DNA of 64,000 nucleotides from Paenibacillus glycanilyticus (lineage in GTDB: Bacteria > Bacillota > Bacilli > Paenibacillales > Paenibacillaceae). The position numbers were made by a program, and so were the translations under genes. Each line of letters opens with the position of its first letter. Positions within the stretch are counted from its first letter, which is position 1. A model generated the notes under the pieces. It worked only from the letters and a program-made list of their open reading frames with translations. It searched no databases and was not told where the DNA came from. The stretch covers positions 62,001 through 126,000 of the forward strand of contig NZ_JAMBNP010000013.1 in the NCBI RefSeq assembly GCF_023715145.1. Reading direction: 5' to 3'. Of this stretch, positions 52,881 to 60,437 are shown piece after piece.

Positions 52881-53011
52881 GTCTTGAATTGCAACATTAT
52901 TCCATTCCTTTTCCTACCTTTATCAAATTAATTGGCGTGGTGTTAAGTTTGGGGAGCAGCGGAATAGAATAATAGAAGAGATTATTCGATTGGTTAAGGG
53001 GGCGAGAGGCA

Positions 53012-54298
53012 ATGCAGATCTACACCGTCAAAGGACGGGATACCGTACAGAGCCTGGCACAGCAAAACAGCTTATCACCAGAAGCCATTCTTGCCGCCAA
53101 CGGCATGCTGCAATCCGAGCCTCTCGTCTCCGGACAGTCGCTTATTCTGCCGGTGGAGGTCGACAGCCATCAAGTCATGCCGGGCGAAAGCTTATGGCTG
53201 ATCTCGCAGAAATACGGCGTAACCTTGCAGGAGCTGGCGCGGGTCAACCATATTACCAATCCCGCCCTTATTCTTCCCGGCATGCGGCTCCGCATTCCGA
53301 ATCCGCGCAAGATGAGTATTGAAGTGAACGGATATACCGAGCCGTCCAGTTCGGCCACCGGCGTTACCGTCCCGGCAGCCGCTGCAGCCAGACATCTGAC
53401 CTTCCTTAGTCCGTTCAGCTACCAGGTCAGACCGGACGGCACCCTCAGCGCCCTGCACGATCAGCCGATCATTAAGGAAGCTTACCGCAACCGGGCAACG
53501 CCAATGATGGTTATCACGAACTTTGACGGCTATACGTTCAGTCCCAGCCTGGCACATTTTATTCTATCGAATGAAGCCGTGATAGATCGCTTGATCTGGC
53601 AAATCATCAGCGTCATGCGAGCGAACAGGTATTGGGCTTTAAATGTTGATTTCGCCTTCATCCAGGCTGCCGACCGCAAGCTGTATCATCAATTCCTGGA
53701 AAGGCTTGCGAGTTCTCTTCATGCGATCGGATGTCTTGTGTCCTCGACGCTGCCCCCTTCAAGCTCGCCCGATCAGGAAGGCCAGCTGTTTGAAGGACAG
53801 GATTACGCCGCGCAGGGACAAATTCTGGACTTTGTTATCCTTATGACCTATGAATGGGGCTGGGCCGGAGGACCGCCGATGCCCGTTGCGCCAAGGAATG
53901 AGGTAGCCAAGGTGCTCCATTACGCCCTGTCCCTTATTCCCGCAAGCAAAATCGTGCTAGGGATGCCGCTTTACGGCTACGACTGGACCCTTCCGTATAT
54001 CCCGGGCCAGGATTTTGCGTTATCCATCAGCGCGAATGATGCGGTCCGGATAGCAGCCAAATACGGCACAGCCATTCATTACGATTTGATGGCGGAGTCA
54101 CCGTATTACGGTTACAGGGATGAGTATGGACGCGACCATCAGGTTTGGTTCGAGGATGCGAGGAGCGTGCAGGCGAAGCTGGACCTGGTCAAATGCTATC
54201 ATCTGCGCGGCATCAGCGGCTGGGTGCTCGATATACCATTCCCGGCGTTCTGGCAAGTGCTGGAGCATAATTTCCATATTCAAAAATGGATGAAATAA
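53012..54298 (+). CDS. Two-LysM, GH18-fold spore-wall-type protein lacking the catalytic Glu (SleL/YaaH-like)
   Basis: A 428-residue protein with two N-terminal LysM domains (about residues 1-47 and 51-97, e.g. VMPGESLWLISQKYGVTLQE) that bind peptidoglycan and a GH18 domain (about 125-425) of the spore cortex-lytic YaaH/SleL type. Typical blocks are MTYEWGWAGGPPMPVAPRNE, IVLGMPLYGYDW and VWFEDARSVQAKLDLV. The active-site stretch reads LNVDFAFIQ, so the position normally held by the catalytic Glu (DFE) is Ala215. This suggests a non-hydrolytic binding protein. There is no signal peptide, as usual for spore-wall LysM proteins. A sporulation promoter was not recognised. Confidence 0.9.
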   Translation: MQIYTVKGRDTVQSLAQQNSLSPEAILAANGMLQSEPLVSGQSLILPVEVDSHQVMPGESLWLISQKYGVTLQELARVNHITNPALILPGMRLRIPNPRKMSIEVNGYTEPSSSATGVTVPAAAAARHLTFLSPFSYQVRPDGTLSALHDQPIIKEAYRNRATPMMVITNFDGYTFSPSLAHFILSNEAVIDRLIWQIISVMRANRYWALNVDFAFIQAADRKLYHQFLERLASSLHAIGCLVSSTLPPSSSPDQEGQLFEGQDYAAQGQILDFVILMTYEWGWAGGPPMPVAPRNEVAKVLHYALSLIPASKIVLGMPLYGYDWTLPYIPGQDFALSISANDAVRIAAKYGTAIHYDLMAESPYYGYRDEYGRDHQVWFEDARSVQAKLDLVKCYHLRGISGWVLDIPFPAFWQVLEHNFHIQKWMK

Positions 54299-54302
54299 AA
54301 AA

Positions 54303-54340
54303 CGGCCATGCAGGTTTTTATGACCTGCATGGCCGCTTTA
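54303..54340. terminator. Bidirectional terminator between the LysM/GH18 and MFS genes
   Basis: A perfect 13-bp stem (54303-54315 with 54323-54335) and 7-nt loop between two convergent genes, with A-rich left flank and T-rich right flank. Confidence 0.9.
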
Positions 54341-54350
54341 TTGTCATCTC

Positions 54351-55850
54351 TTATTCTGCCGCAAAATGGGCTTCCGTAAGGTCGTCGCTTACTACCTTAG
54401 CAGATTCTTCATGCGGTTTAACTTTGCGGATGAAGAACGCAAGCACCAGCGCCGCAACAGCGAACCAAGTGGCGACTACGAACGAGTGGTTGATACCGAC
54501 AATGGTAGCTTCTTGAACGGCATGTGCCATTGCTGCTTTGTCCGTTGTATCAATGCCTTGCGTAGCCACGATATGCTTAGTCTCGGAAGCGGCTTTATTC
54601 GTCATCAAGGTAACGAGGAATGCCGTACCCAGCGCGCCCGCCACGTTACGAAGCGTTTGAGACATTGCGGAGCCGTGAGCATTAAGACGTTGCGGCAATT
54701 GGTTCATGCCGGCGGTTTGAATCGGCATCATCAGCATGGACATACCGAACATCCGCAGCGTATACATCGTAATGAGATAGCCGTACGTCGTATGATCAGT
54801 CAATTGACTGAATTCGTATGACGAGAATACCGTAATAATAAGACCAACAACCGCCAGCCAGCGTGCGCCGACTTTATCGAAGATCATACCCGTAATCGGG
54901 GACATAATCCCCATTAGAATTGCACCTGGAAGCAGGAGCAGACCGGATTCGAGCGGCGTAAAGCCACGGATGCTTTGCAGATAGATCGGCAGCAGAATCA
55001 TACCGGAGAACAAAGCCATCGTGATGATAACGTTAATGACTGTCGTTAAGGAATACATACCGAATCTGAATACGCGCATTTCAAGAATAGGTTTCTTAAC
55101 AACGAGCTGATACCATACGAAGCCAACGAGGGATATAACCCCGATGATCAAGCTTGTGTACACCGTTACATTATCCCAGCCGTCAGTACCGGCATCGCTG
55201 AAGCCGTACAGCAGGCCGCCAAAGCCGAGCGTGGATAAAATAACCGCAAAAATGTCCAGCTTGGATTTCGCTGTTTTTGTTACGTTCCTCATGGAGAATG
55301 CGCCATAAATCAGGCCAAATAACGACAGCGGCAAAACGATGTAGAATAGAACGCGCCAGTCATAATGCTCGACAACCCAGCCCGACAGCGTTGGACCAAC
55401 AGCTGGAGCGAAGATCATCGCGATCCCCATCATGCCCATTGCTTTGCCACGTTGTTCAATCGGGAAAATCGTCAGGAAGATGATGGACATCAGCGGCATC
55501 AGAATACCTGCGCCCGCTGCCTGAATAATACGTCCGGTAAGCAGGATTTCAAAGCTCGGCGCCACGGCGCTGACGATGGTACCTACTGTAAATAAACTTG
55601 TTGCAACGACAAACAATGACCTGGTTGAGAACCGACTGATCAAATAAGCACTAATCGGAATAAGGACGCCATTGACAAGCAGGTAACCGGTTGATAACCA
55701 TTGAACGGTATTTGCGCTGACATTCAGGTCAGTCATAATGCTTGGGAGCGCGACGTTAAGCAGCGTCTGGCTCAGAAGCGCGACAAAAGCCGCGATAAGT
55801 ACCGATGCGACGATCGGACCTCTTTTAAATGCTGCTACAGCATTACTCAT
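54351..55850 (-). CDS. MFS multidrug efflux transporter, DHA2 (EmrB/QacA) type
   Basis: About 499 residues with 14 predicted membrane segments. The antiporter features NVALPSIMTDL in the first helix, ISRFSTRSLFVVATSLF, and the motif C-like GRIIQAAGAGILMPLMSIIF are present. DHA2 pumps use the proton gradient to export drugs or biocides. The start is ATG 55850 with AAGGAGAG upstream; a longer frame overlaps the upstream regulator's end. It follows a marR gene by 52 nt, so it is probably that regulator's target. Confidence 0.93.
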   Translation of the reverse strand: MSNAVAAFKRGPIVASVLIAAFVALLSQTLLNVALPSIMTDLNVSANTVQWLSTGYLLVNGVLIPISAYLISRFSTRSLFVVATSLFTVGTIVSAVAPSFEILLTGRIIQAAGAGILMPLMSIIFLTIFPIEQRGKAMGMMGIAMIFAPAVGPTLSGWVVEHYDWRVLFYIVLPLSLFGLIYGAFSMRNVTKTAKSKLDIFAVILSTLGFGGLLYGFSDAGTDGWDNVTVYTSLIIGVISLVGFVWYQLVVKKPILEMRVFRFGMYSLTTVINVIITMALFSGMILLPIYLQSIRGFTPLESGLLLLPGAILMGIMSPITGMIFDKVGARWLAVVGLIITVFSSYEFSQLTDHTTYGYLITMYTLRMFGMSMLMMPIQTAGMNQLPQRLNAHGSAMSQTLRNVAGALGTAFLVTLMTNKAASETKHIVATQGIDTTDKAAMAHAVQEATIVGINHSFVVATWFAVAALVLAFFIRKVKPHEESAKVVSDDLTEAHFAAE

Positions 55851-55902
55851 ATGGTCTTTTCTCTCCTTTTTTCTGTGGTGATGTAGGTTCAAGCTGATAC
55901 CC

Positions 55903-56337
55903 CTATTTGTTATCCATATTCGCAAGCAACTGAGTGAAGATCCTTCTCAGATGCTGGATATCCTCTACTGGCAGTACATGAAAGAATGAGGAAAAGGTTT
56001 CCTTCTGCGATTCAAGTACATCGTCCACCATAGCCTTGCCTTTTGGCGTTAATTCAATGTACACGACCCGGCGGTCATCATTGGCGCGTTCTCTGCTGAT
56101 CCAGCCTTCCGCAACCAGCTTATCCGCTATACCCGTTATTGCGCCGGATGTGAGTCCCAGAACATCAGCAATGTCAGACACCTTAAGCGAGCCCGAGGTA
56201 TGGAGCGTGAACAGCAGCTTGAATTGCGTATAGTTCATGCCGCTCATTGTTTTCTTGCTCCATTCATTGTTCACGTTCTTCAGGAAAGTCCGGAACTGGC
56301 CGATAAAACCAATCATTTCTTCGTTGGCATTCGTCAT
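55903..56337 (-). CDS. MarR family transcriptional regulator
   Basis: About 144 residues with a winged helix-turn-helix: LKVSDIADVLGLTSGAITGIADKLVAEGWI and the wing RERANDDRRVVYIELTPKG. ATG 56337 has AAAGGAGAG upstream. It is the first gene of a regulator-pump pair and most likely represses its own operon through the palindrome at 56386-56410. Confidence 0.93.
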   Translation of the reverse strand: MTNANEEMIGFIGQFRTFLKNVNNEWSKKTMSGMNYTQFKLLFTLHTSGSLKVSDIADVLGLTSGAITGIADKLVAEGWISRERANDDRRVVYIELTPKGKAMVDDVLESQKETFSSFFHVLPVEDIQHLRRIFTQLLANMDNK

Positions 56338-56385
56338 TTCCTCTCTCCTTTCCATTCCGGCTTTGGCCTCGCCCGATCTAATTCG

Positions 56386-56410
56386 TTAGTATTTAATATT
56401 TTAATACTAA
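56386..56410. promoter_or_regulatory. Probable MarR operator upstream of marR-MFS
   Basis: TTAGTATT (56386-56393) and AATACTAA (56403-56410) form a perfect 8-bp inverted repeat with a 9-bp AT spacer, 49 bp before marR. Size and position fit a MarR-dimer operator over the promoter. Confidence 0.65.
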
Positions 56411-56504
56411 ATAAATTATTAATAAAGCATTTACTACTATATATCTTTTTTGTGAATCAGTCAATCCATTGCCCGTAATTTATTTTTTCCCGTTTGTCCA
56501 AATA

Positions 56505-56524
56505 AAAAAGACTCCTATTGGAGT
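56505..56524 (-). terminator. Terminator-like hairpin 1 downstream of the nitroreductase gene
   Basis: ACTCC/GGAGT stem (56511-56515, 56520-56524) preceded by AAAAAAG, which gives a six-U run on the minus strand. Short stem, but similar in layout to the next hairpin. Confidence 0.55.
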
Positions 56525-56568
56525 GTATTCGACGCCTGATTCATTAACTTAAACGCTCTGTTCGGCAC

Positions 56569-56592
56569 AAAAAAGACGCCCTGATGGGCGCC
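56569..56592 (-). terminator. Terminator-like hairpin 2 downstream of the nitroreductase gene
   Basis: GACGCCC (56575-56581) pairs with GGGCGCC (56586-56592), loop TGAT, with a run of A on the left giving a U-run on the minus strand. It is directly next to the MITE-like element, and its right part is repeated beyond that element at 56740-56752. Confidence 0.75.
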
Positions 56593-56733
56593 CTGCAAAA
56601 GTCCACTTTTTTAGACCAAGACAAAATCAAAGAAAAACGAGCCTCCAGAATCGCTTCTAAGGCTCGTTTCTTGTTCAGGAGGTCATTTTGCCCCCCTGAT
56701 TTTTGTGTTTTTTCTAAATAGGTACTTTTGCAG
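56593..56733. mobile_element. MITE-like non-coding element with terminal inverted repeats
   Basis: A 141-bp segment bounded by CTGCAAAAGT (56593-56602) and ACTTTTGCAG (56724-56733), a perfect 10-bp terminal inverted repeat whose similarity continues imperfectly inward (TTTTTAGA / TCTAAA). Inside is a hairpin AAACGAGCCT/AGGCTCGTTT (56635-56644, 56660-56669). The 13-mer CCTGATGGGCGCC occurs on both sides (56580-56592 and 56740-56752). No coding capacity. This fits a small transposon derivative or an IS remnant. Confidence 0.55.
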
Positions 56734-56765
56734 CGGTCTCCTGATGGGCGCCTTTTGTATATAAC

Positions 56766-57338
56766 TTAAGATTCAAGCCAGATCGTTTTTTCCGCAGCAG
56801 GTGTACGCTTTGGCTCCGGCGATGTCATATCCGGATATCCCATATAAACCAATGCCACAATCTGCTCATTCTCCGCGAGACCAAAGGTATCGTTCATCAG
56901 CGGATGGTACATCGGATCACCGGAACGCCAGATGGCACCCAGACCGTTAGCATGAGCGGCCAGCAGCAGATTTTGAACCGAATTGTGCGAAGCTGCAATC
57001 TCTTCCACCAAGGTTGCCCGCGGATCATCCGACGGCGAGCACACAACCGCAATCACGACAGGCGAACGGTATGCCTTCACGCGTTCCTTGCGGAGGCGCT
57101 CCTCAAGCTCCGGGCTTTCCCCTGCCCCAAGCGTTGCAAGCGCCACGCGCGCGTAGCCTTCCCCAAGCTTTGCGCGTCCTTCCCCGGTCATGACGATAAA
57201 CCTCCACGGCTGCGTGTTGTGATGGCTTGGCGCCCATGTCGCCGCGTCCAGCACTTTTTCAATCAGATTACGATCAACCGGATCTTTCTTAACGCGCCCA
57301 ATGGAACGTCTCGTTCGGATCGCCTCTTCAATATGCAT
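56766..57338 (-). CDS. Nitroreductase family FMN-dependent oxidoreductase
   Basis: A 190-residue flavoprotein. The FMN-phosphate-binding RTRRSIGRVKKDPVD at the N-terminus, WAPSHHNTQPWRFIVMTG and the C-terminal GLGAIWRSGDP region are typical of the YdjA-like small nitroreductases. It reduces nitro or quinone-type compounds with NAD(P)H; the natural substrate is unknown. It lies 22 nt after msrAB, so both may form one redox-stress operon. Confidence 0.9.
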   Translation of the reverse strand: MHIEEAIRTRRSIGRVKKDPVDRNLIEKVLDAATWAPSHHNTQPWRFIVMTGEGRAKLGEGYARVALATLGAGESPELEERLRKERVKAYRSPVVIAVVCSPSDDPRATLVEEIAASHNSVQNLLLAAHANGLGAIWRSGDPMYHPLMNDTFGLAENEQIVALVYMGYPDMTSPEPKRTPAAEKTIWLES

Positions 57339-57360
57339 CGTTTCTCCTCCAATATTTTAG

Positions 57361-58317
57361 TTATTTGAAATAACCAACGTACTCCCCGTATCCTTCTTTC
57401 TCGAGATCCGCCACGGGAATAAACCTTAGCGAAGCGGAGTTAATGCAATAACGAAGTCCATTTGGTCCGGGTCCGTCATCAAATACATGACCCAGATGAG
57501 AATCGCCTTCCTTGCTGCGAACCTCGGTACGAACCATGAAATGGCTGGTGTCGAGCACTTCCGTAATGGCCGCTTCCTTCACCGGCTTCGTAAAGCTAGG
57601 CCAGCCGCATCCGGAATCGTATTTCTCGCGGGACGTGAAGAGCGGTTCGCCGGATACAATATCGACATACAGTCCCTCTTCCTTGTGATCCCAATACTCG
57701 CCGGTGAACGGACGTTCCGTCGCGTTGTTTTGCGTTACTTCATATTGCATTGGCGTAAGACGGGAGCGAAGCTCGCCTTCTTCCTTTTTAACGGTCCAAT
57801 GCTTATTAATGAACGCGTCGCGGCCGGAGCCTTTGCGGTACATTTTATAACGGAACGGGTTCGTCCGATGGTAGCCTTGATGGTAATCTTCCGCCGGGTA
57901 GAACTCCTTCGCCGGCTGAATTTCCGTTACGATCGGCTTGTTGAATCTACCGCTTTCTTGCAGCGCCGCCTTGGAAGCTTCCGCCTTCTGGCGCTGCTCT
58001 TCATTATAATAGAAGATAGCTGTCCGGTAAGATTCCCCGCGGTCATGGAATTGGCCGCCTGCATCGGTCGGATCAATCTGCTGCCAGTACACGTTCAGCA
58101 GCTTCTCGTAAGAATATATCGATGGATCAAACGTAATATGAACAACTTCCGCATGTCCTGTCGTTTCGGAACAAACTTCCTCGTAAGTTGGATTTGCTGT
58201 ATGGCCTCCGGAATAACCCGATACGACAGACAAAATGCCCGGCGTTTCTTCAAACGGGGATACCATGCACCAGAAGCATCCTCCGGCAAACATGGCTTGT
58301 TCTACAGATGTGGTCAT
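57361..58317 (-). CDS. msrAB: Bifunctional methionine sulfoxide reductase MsrA-MsrB
   Basis: A 318-residue fusion. MsrA (about 1-160) reduces the S-epimer of methionine sulfoxide and has the catalytic AGGCFWCMVSPFEE motif and GHAEVV; MsrB (about 178-318) reduces the R-epimer and has YDSGCGWPSF, GHVFDDGPGPNGLRYC and the catalytic Cys in RYCINSASLRF. The two CxxC zinc motifs of some MsrB proteins are absent. No signal peptide, so cytosolic. ATG 58317 has AGGAGG 10 nt upstream, and the ribosome-binding site abuts a tandem array of stem-loops in the leader. Confidence 0.96.
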   Translation of the reverse strand: MTTSVEQAMFAGGCFWCMVSPFEETPGILSVVSGYSGGHTANPTYEEVCSETTGHAEVVHITFDPSIYSYEKLLNVYWQQIDPTDAGGQFHDRGESYRTAIFYYNEEQRQKAEASKAALQESGRFNKPIVTEIQPAKEFYPAEDYHQGYHRTNPFRYKMYRKGSGRDAFINKHWTVKKEEGELRSRLTPMQYEVTQNNATERPFTGEYWDHKEEGLYVDIVSGEPLFTSREKYDSGCGWPSFTKPVKEAAITEVLDTSHFMVRTEVRSKEGDSHLGHVFDDGPGPNGLRYCINSASLRFIPVADLEKEGYGEYVGYFK

Positions 58318-58336
58318 GTTTCGATTACCTCCTAAA

Positions 58337-58548
58337 AAGAATTGCGAAGCGATTCTTGCTTCGTAAGCATAAGCTTAAAGAATTGCGAAGCGATTCTTGC
58401 TTCGTAAGCATAAGCTTAAAGAATTGCGAAGCGATTCTTGCTTCGTAGCATAAGCTTAAAGAATTGCGAAGCGATTCTTGCTTCGTAAGCATAAGCTTAA
58501 AGAATTGCGAAGCGATTCTTGCTTCGTAAGCATAAGCTTAAAGAATTT
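58337..58548 (-). repeat. Tandem 41-bp stem-loop array in the msrAB leader
   Basis: Five units start at 58339, 58380, 58421, 58461 and 58502, with a partial sixth at 58543; the period is 41 bp except one 40-bp unit that lost an A. Each contains AAGAATTGC/GCGATTCTT and GCTT/AAGC stems and the 20-mer GATTCTTGCTTCGTAAGCAT. On the sense strand the last unit ends ATTCTTTTTAGGAGG, the msrAB ribosome-binding site. The period is not a multiple of three, so it is not coding. Confidence 0.93.
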
Positions 58549-58622
58549 GTCACCCAAATTGCGGCGTTCAAAACGATTTGTAAACATTCCTGCTTCAAAA
58601 ACGTGAACGAAGCTTAATCTTT

Positions 58623-58650
58623 ATTATACCTTATCCTTCAATTCCCACAA
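58623..58650 (-). promoter_or_regulatory. Possible promoter of msrAB upstream of the array
   Basis: On the minus strand TTGTGG (58645-58650) and a perfect TATAAT (58623-58628) are 16 bp apart. If used, the mRNA would start near 58615 and carry the whole repeat array as a leader of about 300 nt. The rest of 58651-58810 holds no gene; a TACAAT on the plus strand near 58681 could serve the next gene. Confidence 0.5.
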
Positions 58651-58810
58651 AATGATTGCCGTCATCCCGCGTAATCTTTGTTACAATGTAGTGACAGCCT
58701 TAACCTTGGGCATCGTTCGTTCGTTTAACATGTTAGACTAGCTTTAATGCTATTTTTGCAGTCCGTTCACTCTCTCTTCCATATAAATGAGAGAACGAGG
58801 TGAACGCCTA

Positions 58811-59236
58811 ATGAGCAATACCGCTTTAGAAACAAATGCTTCTTACGAGGCAAAACCACGCAAGGCAGCTAAACAGCGTGCTTTTGTCATCTTTGTATGC
58901 GTTTGGGTCATTCTGATTGCTTCCGGCATTACAGGAGCCAAGCTGTACAGCGAGCATGTTCAGCAGCAGATTGCTGCCGATGTCCAGCGACAGACTGCCG
59001 CCCAGATTGCCGAAATGCAAAAGCAATACGAAGACCGGATGACCAAGATGGAAACCGGTTATCAAAGTGAGCTGTCGCAATTGGAGTCCAAGGTAGAAGC
59101 GCTTAACGAGCTGCTGACCTTTACGAAGGATAACGCTGATGTCAAAACCGATAACAGCAACAAGCTTTACAGCCAATTGAACGAAGTGAAGAAGAAGCTG
59201 AGCGAACTGCAAAAAAATCTGGATGTGCTCAAATGA
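58811..59236 (+). CDS. Single-pass membrane protein with periplasm-side/extracellular coiled coil, unknown
   Basis: About 141 residues: a cytoplasmic N-terminus (about 1-25), one membrane helix (AFVIFVCVWVILIASGITGA), then a long charged helix (50-140) with heptad pattern (QIAEMQKQYEDRMTKMETGY and LNEVKKKLSELQKNLDVL), predicted to be a coiled coil outside the membrane. ATG 58811 is preceded by GAGGTGA. The stop overlaps the next gene's ATG by 4 nt (ATGA), so it likely partners with the phosphodiester glycosidase encoded there. Confidence 0.8.
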   Translation: MSNTALETNASYEAKPRKAAKQRAFVIFVCVWVILIASGITGAKLYSEHVQQQIAADVQRQTAAQIAEMQKQYEDRMTKMETGYQSELSQLESKVEALNELLTFTKDNADVKTDNSNKLYSQLNEVKKKLSELQKNLDVLK

Positions 59237-60306
59237 GCTCATCCATCCAAATGCTAAACCGAACGATGCTGCTTGCCTGCACACCGTTTGTCGCTATGCT
59301 GTTATGGCTCATGGTAACCCAGATCTCGATCATATTGCCGTATAGCAGCTTCCCTGAGAGCAGCCAACAGGAAAGTGCCGCGGCAGACCGTACCAAATCG
59401 CTTGCGAGCGGACTTGATGCGGCCCATCAGACTGCTGCCCAGACAAGTGCTTCCATTAAGAAACAGCTGAAGCTGTATAACCAGACAAACGCCGATATGG
59501 CTCAAATCGTCAAGACAGCTTCCGCGCAGGCTAACCGGCCGCTAGTTATCTACGATAAAATCATCACGGGACGGCTCGGTTCTCCTTCTGGCACCATCAG
59601 CTCGGACAAGCTGCGCGCGCAATTATTCTACATAAAGGCCGACAACTTCCAAAGCTATGCGCTTAAAATCAAATTGAAATCGAGCGATGCCATGAAGATG
59701 GTGCTCGGCAAGGATAAGGTTGGCGGTGCCGAAACAACGCTTGCTGCCGTTCAGCGTTACGGTGCTGTCGCCGGTGTTAACGCCGGCGGCTTTGCAGACG
59801 GCGGGGGCAAGCGTTATCCGCTTAGCACCACGGTTCTAAACGGCAGTTATGTTGACGGCTTCGAGCCTACTCGCTCCGATCTGTTCTTTGTTGGCCTAAA
59901 CGCCGCCAACAAGCTTGTTGGCGGCAAGTTCACAAACAAGCAGCAGCTCGATGACTTGAATGTCAAATTTGGGGCTTCGTTTGTGCCTGTTCTGATGAAG
60001 AACGGCAACCCAACAACGATTCCAACCAAATGGCAGATTAGTCCGGTGCGCGCGCCGCGAACGGTAATTGCCAATTATAAGGATGGACAGCTGCTTATTA
60101 TTGTTGCCGATGGACGCAACGAAGGCGGCAGCTCCGGCGCAACGCTGGCCGAGATGCAGCTGCTGCTGCAGCGTTACGGCGCCGTTGACGGCTATAACCT
60201 GGACGGCGGCGGTTCCTCCTCGCTGATCTGGAACGGCCGCGTCATTAACAAACCGTCCGATGGGCAGCTTCGAAAACTGCCGACGCATTTTTTGTTTTTT
60301 AAATGA
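59233..60306 (+). CDS. Phosphodiester glycosidase family protein (NAGPA/DUF2233), membrane-anchored
   Basis: A 357-residue protein with an N-terminal membrane anchor (about 12-35), a short helical region and a C-terminal NAGPA domain (about 140-357). Motifs are AGVNAGGFADGGGKRYP, PRTVIANYKDGQLLIIVADG and YNLDGGGSSSLIWNGRVINK. The domain is named after the human uncovering enzyme; bacterial members cleave sugar-phosphodiesters, possibly of exopolysaccharide or wall teichoic acid. It is translationally coupled to the upstream coiled-coil protein. Confidence 0.9.
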   Translation: MSSSIQMLNRTMLLACTPFVAMLLWLMVTQISIILPYSSFPESSQQESAAADRTKSLASGLDAAHQTAAQTSASIKKQLKLYNQTNADMAQIVKTASAQANRPLVIYDKIITGRLGSPSGTISSDKLRAQLFYIKADNFQSYALKIKLKSSDAMKMVLGKDKVGGAETTLAAVQRYGAVAGVNAGGFADGGGKRYPLSTTVLNGSYVDGFEPTRSDLFFVGLNAANKLVGGKFTNKQQLDDLNVKFGASFVPVLMKNGNPTTIPTKWQISPVRAPRTVIANYKDGQLLIIVADGRNEGGSSGATLAEMQLLLQRYGAVDGYNLDGGGSSSLIWNGRVINKPSDGQLRKLPTHFLFFK

Positions 60307-60320
60307 TTAGCCGCAAAAAA

Positions 60321-60357
60321 CAATTCCAGGCTCAACGAGCCTGGAATTGTTTTTTTG
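60321..60357 (+). terminator. Intrinsic terminator after the phosphodiester glycosidase gene
   Basis: A perfect 13-bp stem (60321-60333 with 60337-60349), 3-nt loop and an eight-T run. Confidence 0.93.
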
Positions 60358-60390
60358 TCGGCAACAGGTTTTTGCAAGGTTTTTAAGCAT

Positions 60391-60423
60391 AAAAAAGCAG
60401 CGCCGGTCCAGCGCTGCTTTTTC
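60391..60423 (-). terminator. Intrinsic terminator of the purine permease gene
   Basis: AAGCAGCGC/GCGCTGCTT stem (60395-60403, 60411-60419) with A-runs and T-runs on both sides, 15 nt after the permease stop; it may work in both directions. Confidence 0.88.
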
Positions 60424-60437
60424 TCTTCTATTATAGA

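Noticed and set aside
58337..58548. CRISPR array
   Set aside because: The units are uniform tandem repeats with no unique spacers, and no cas genes are present; the same applies to 63736-63979.
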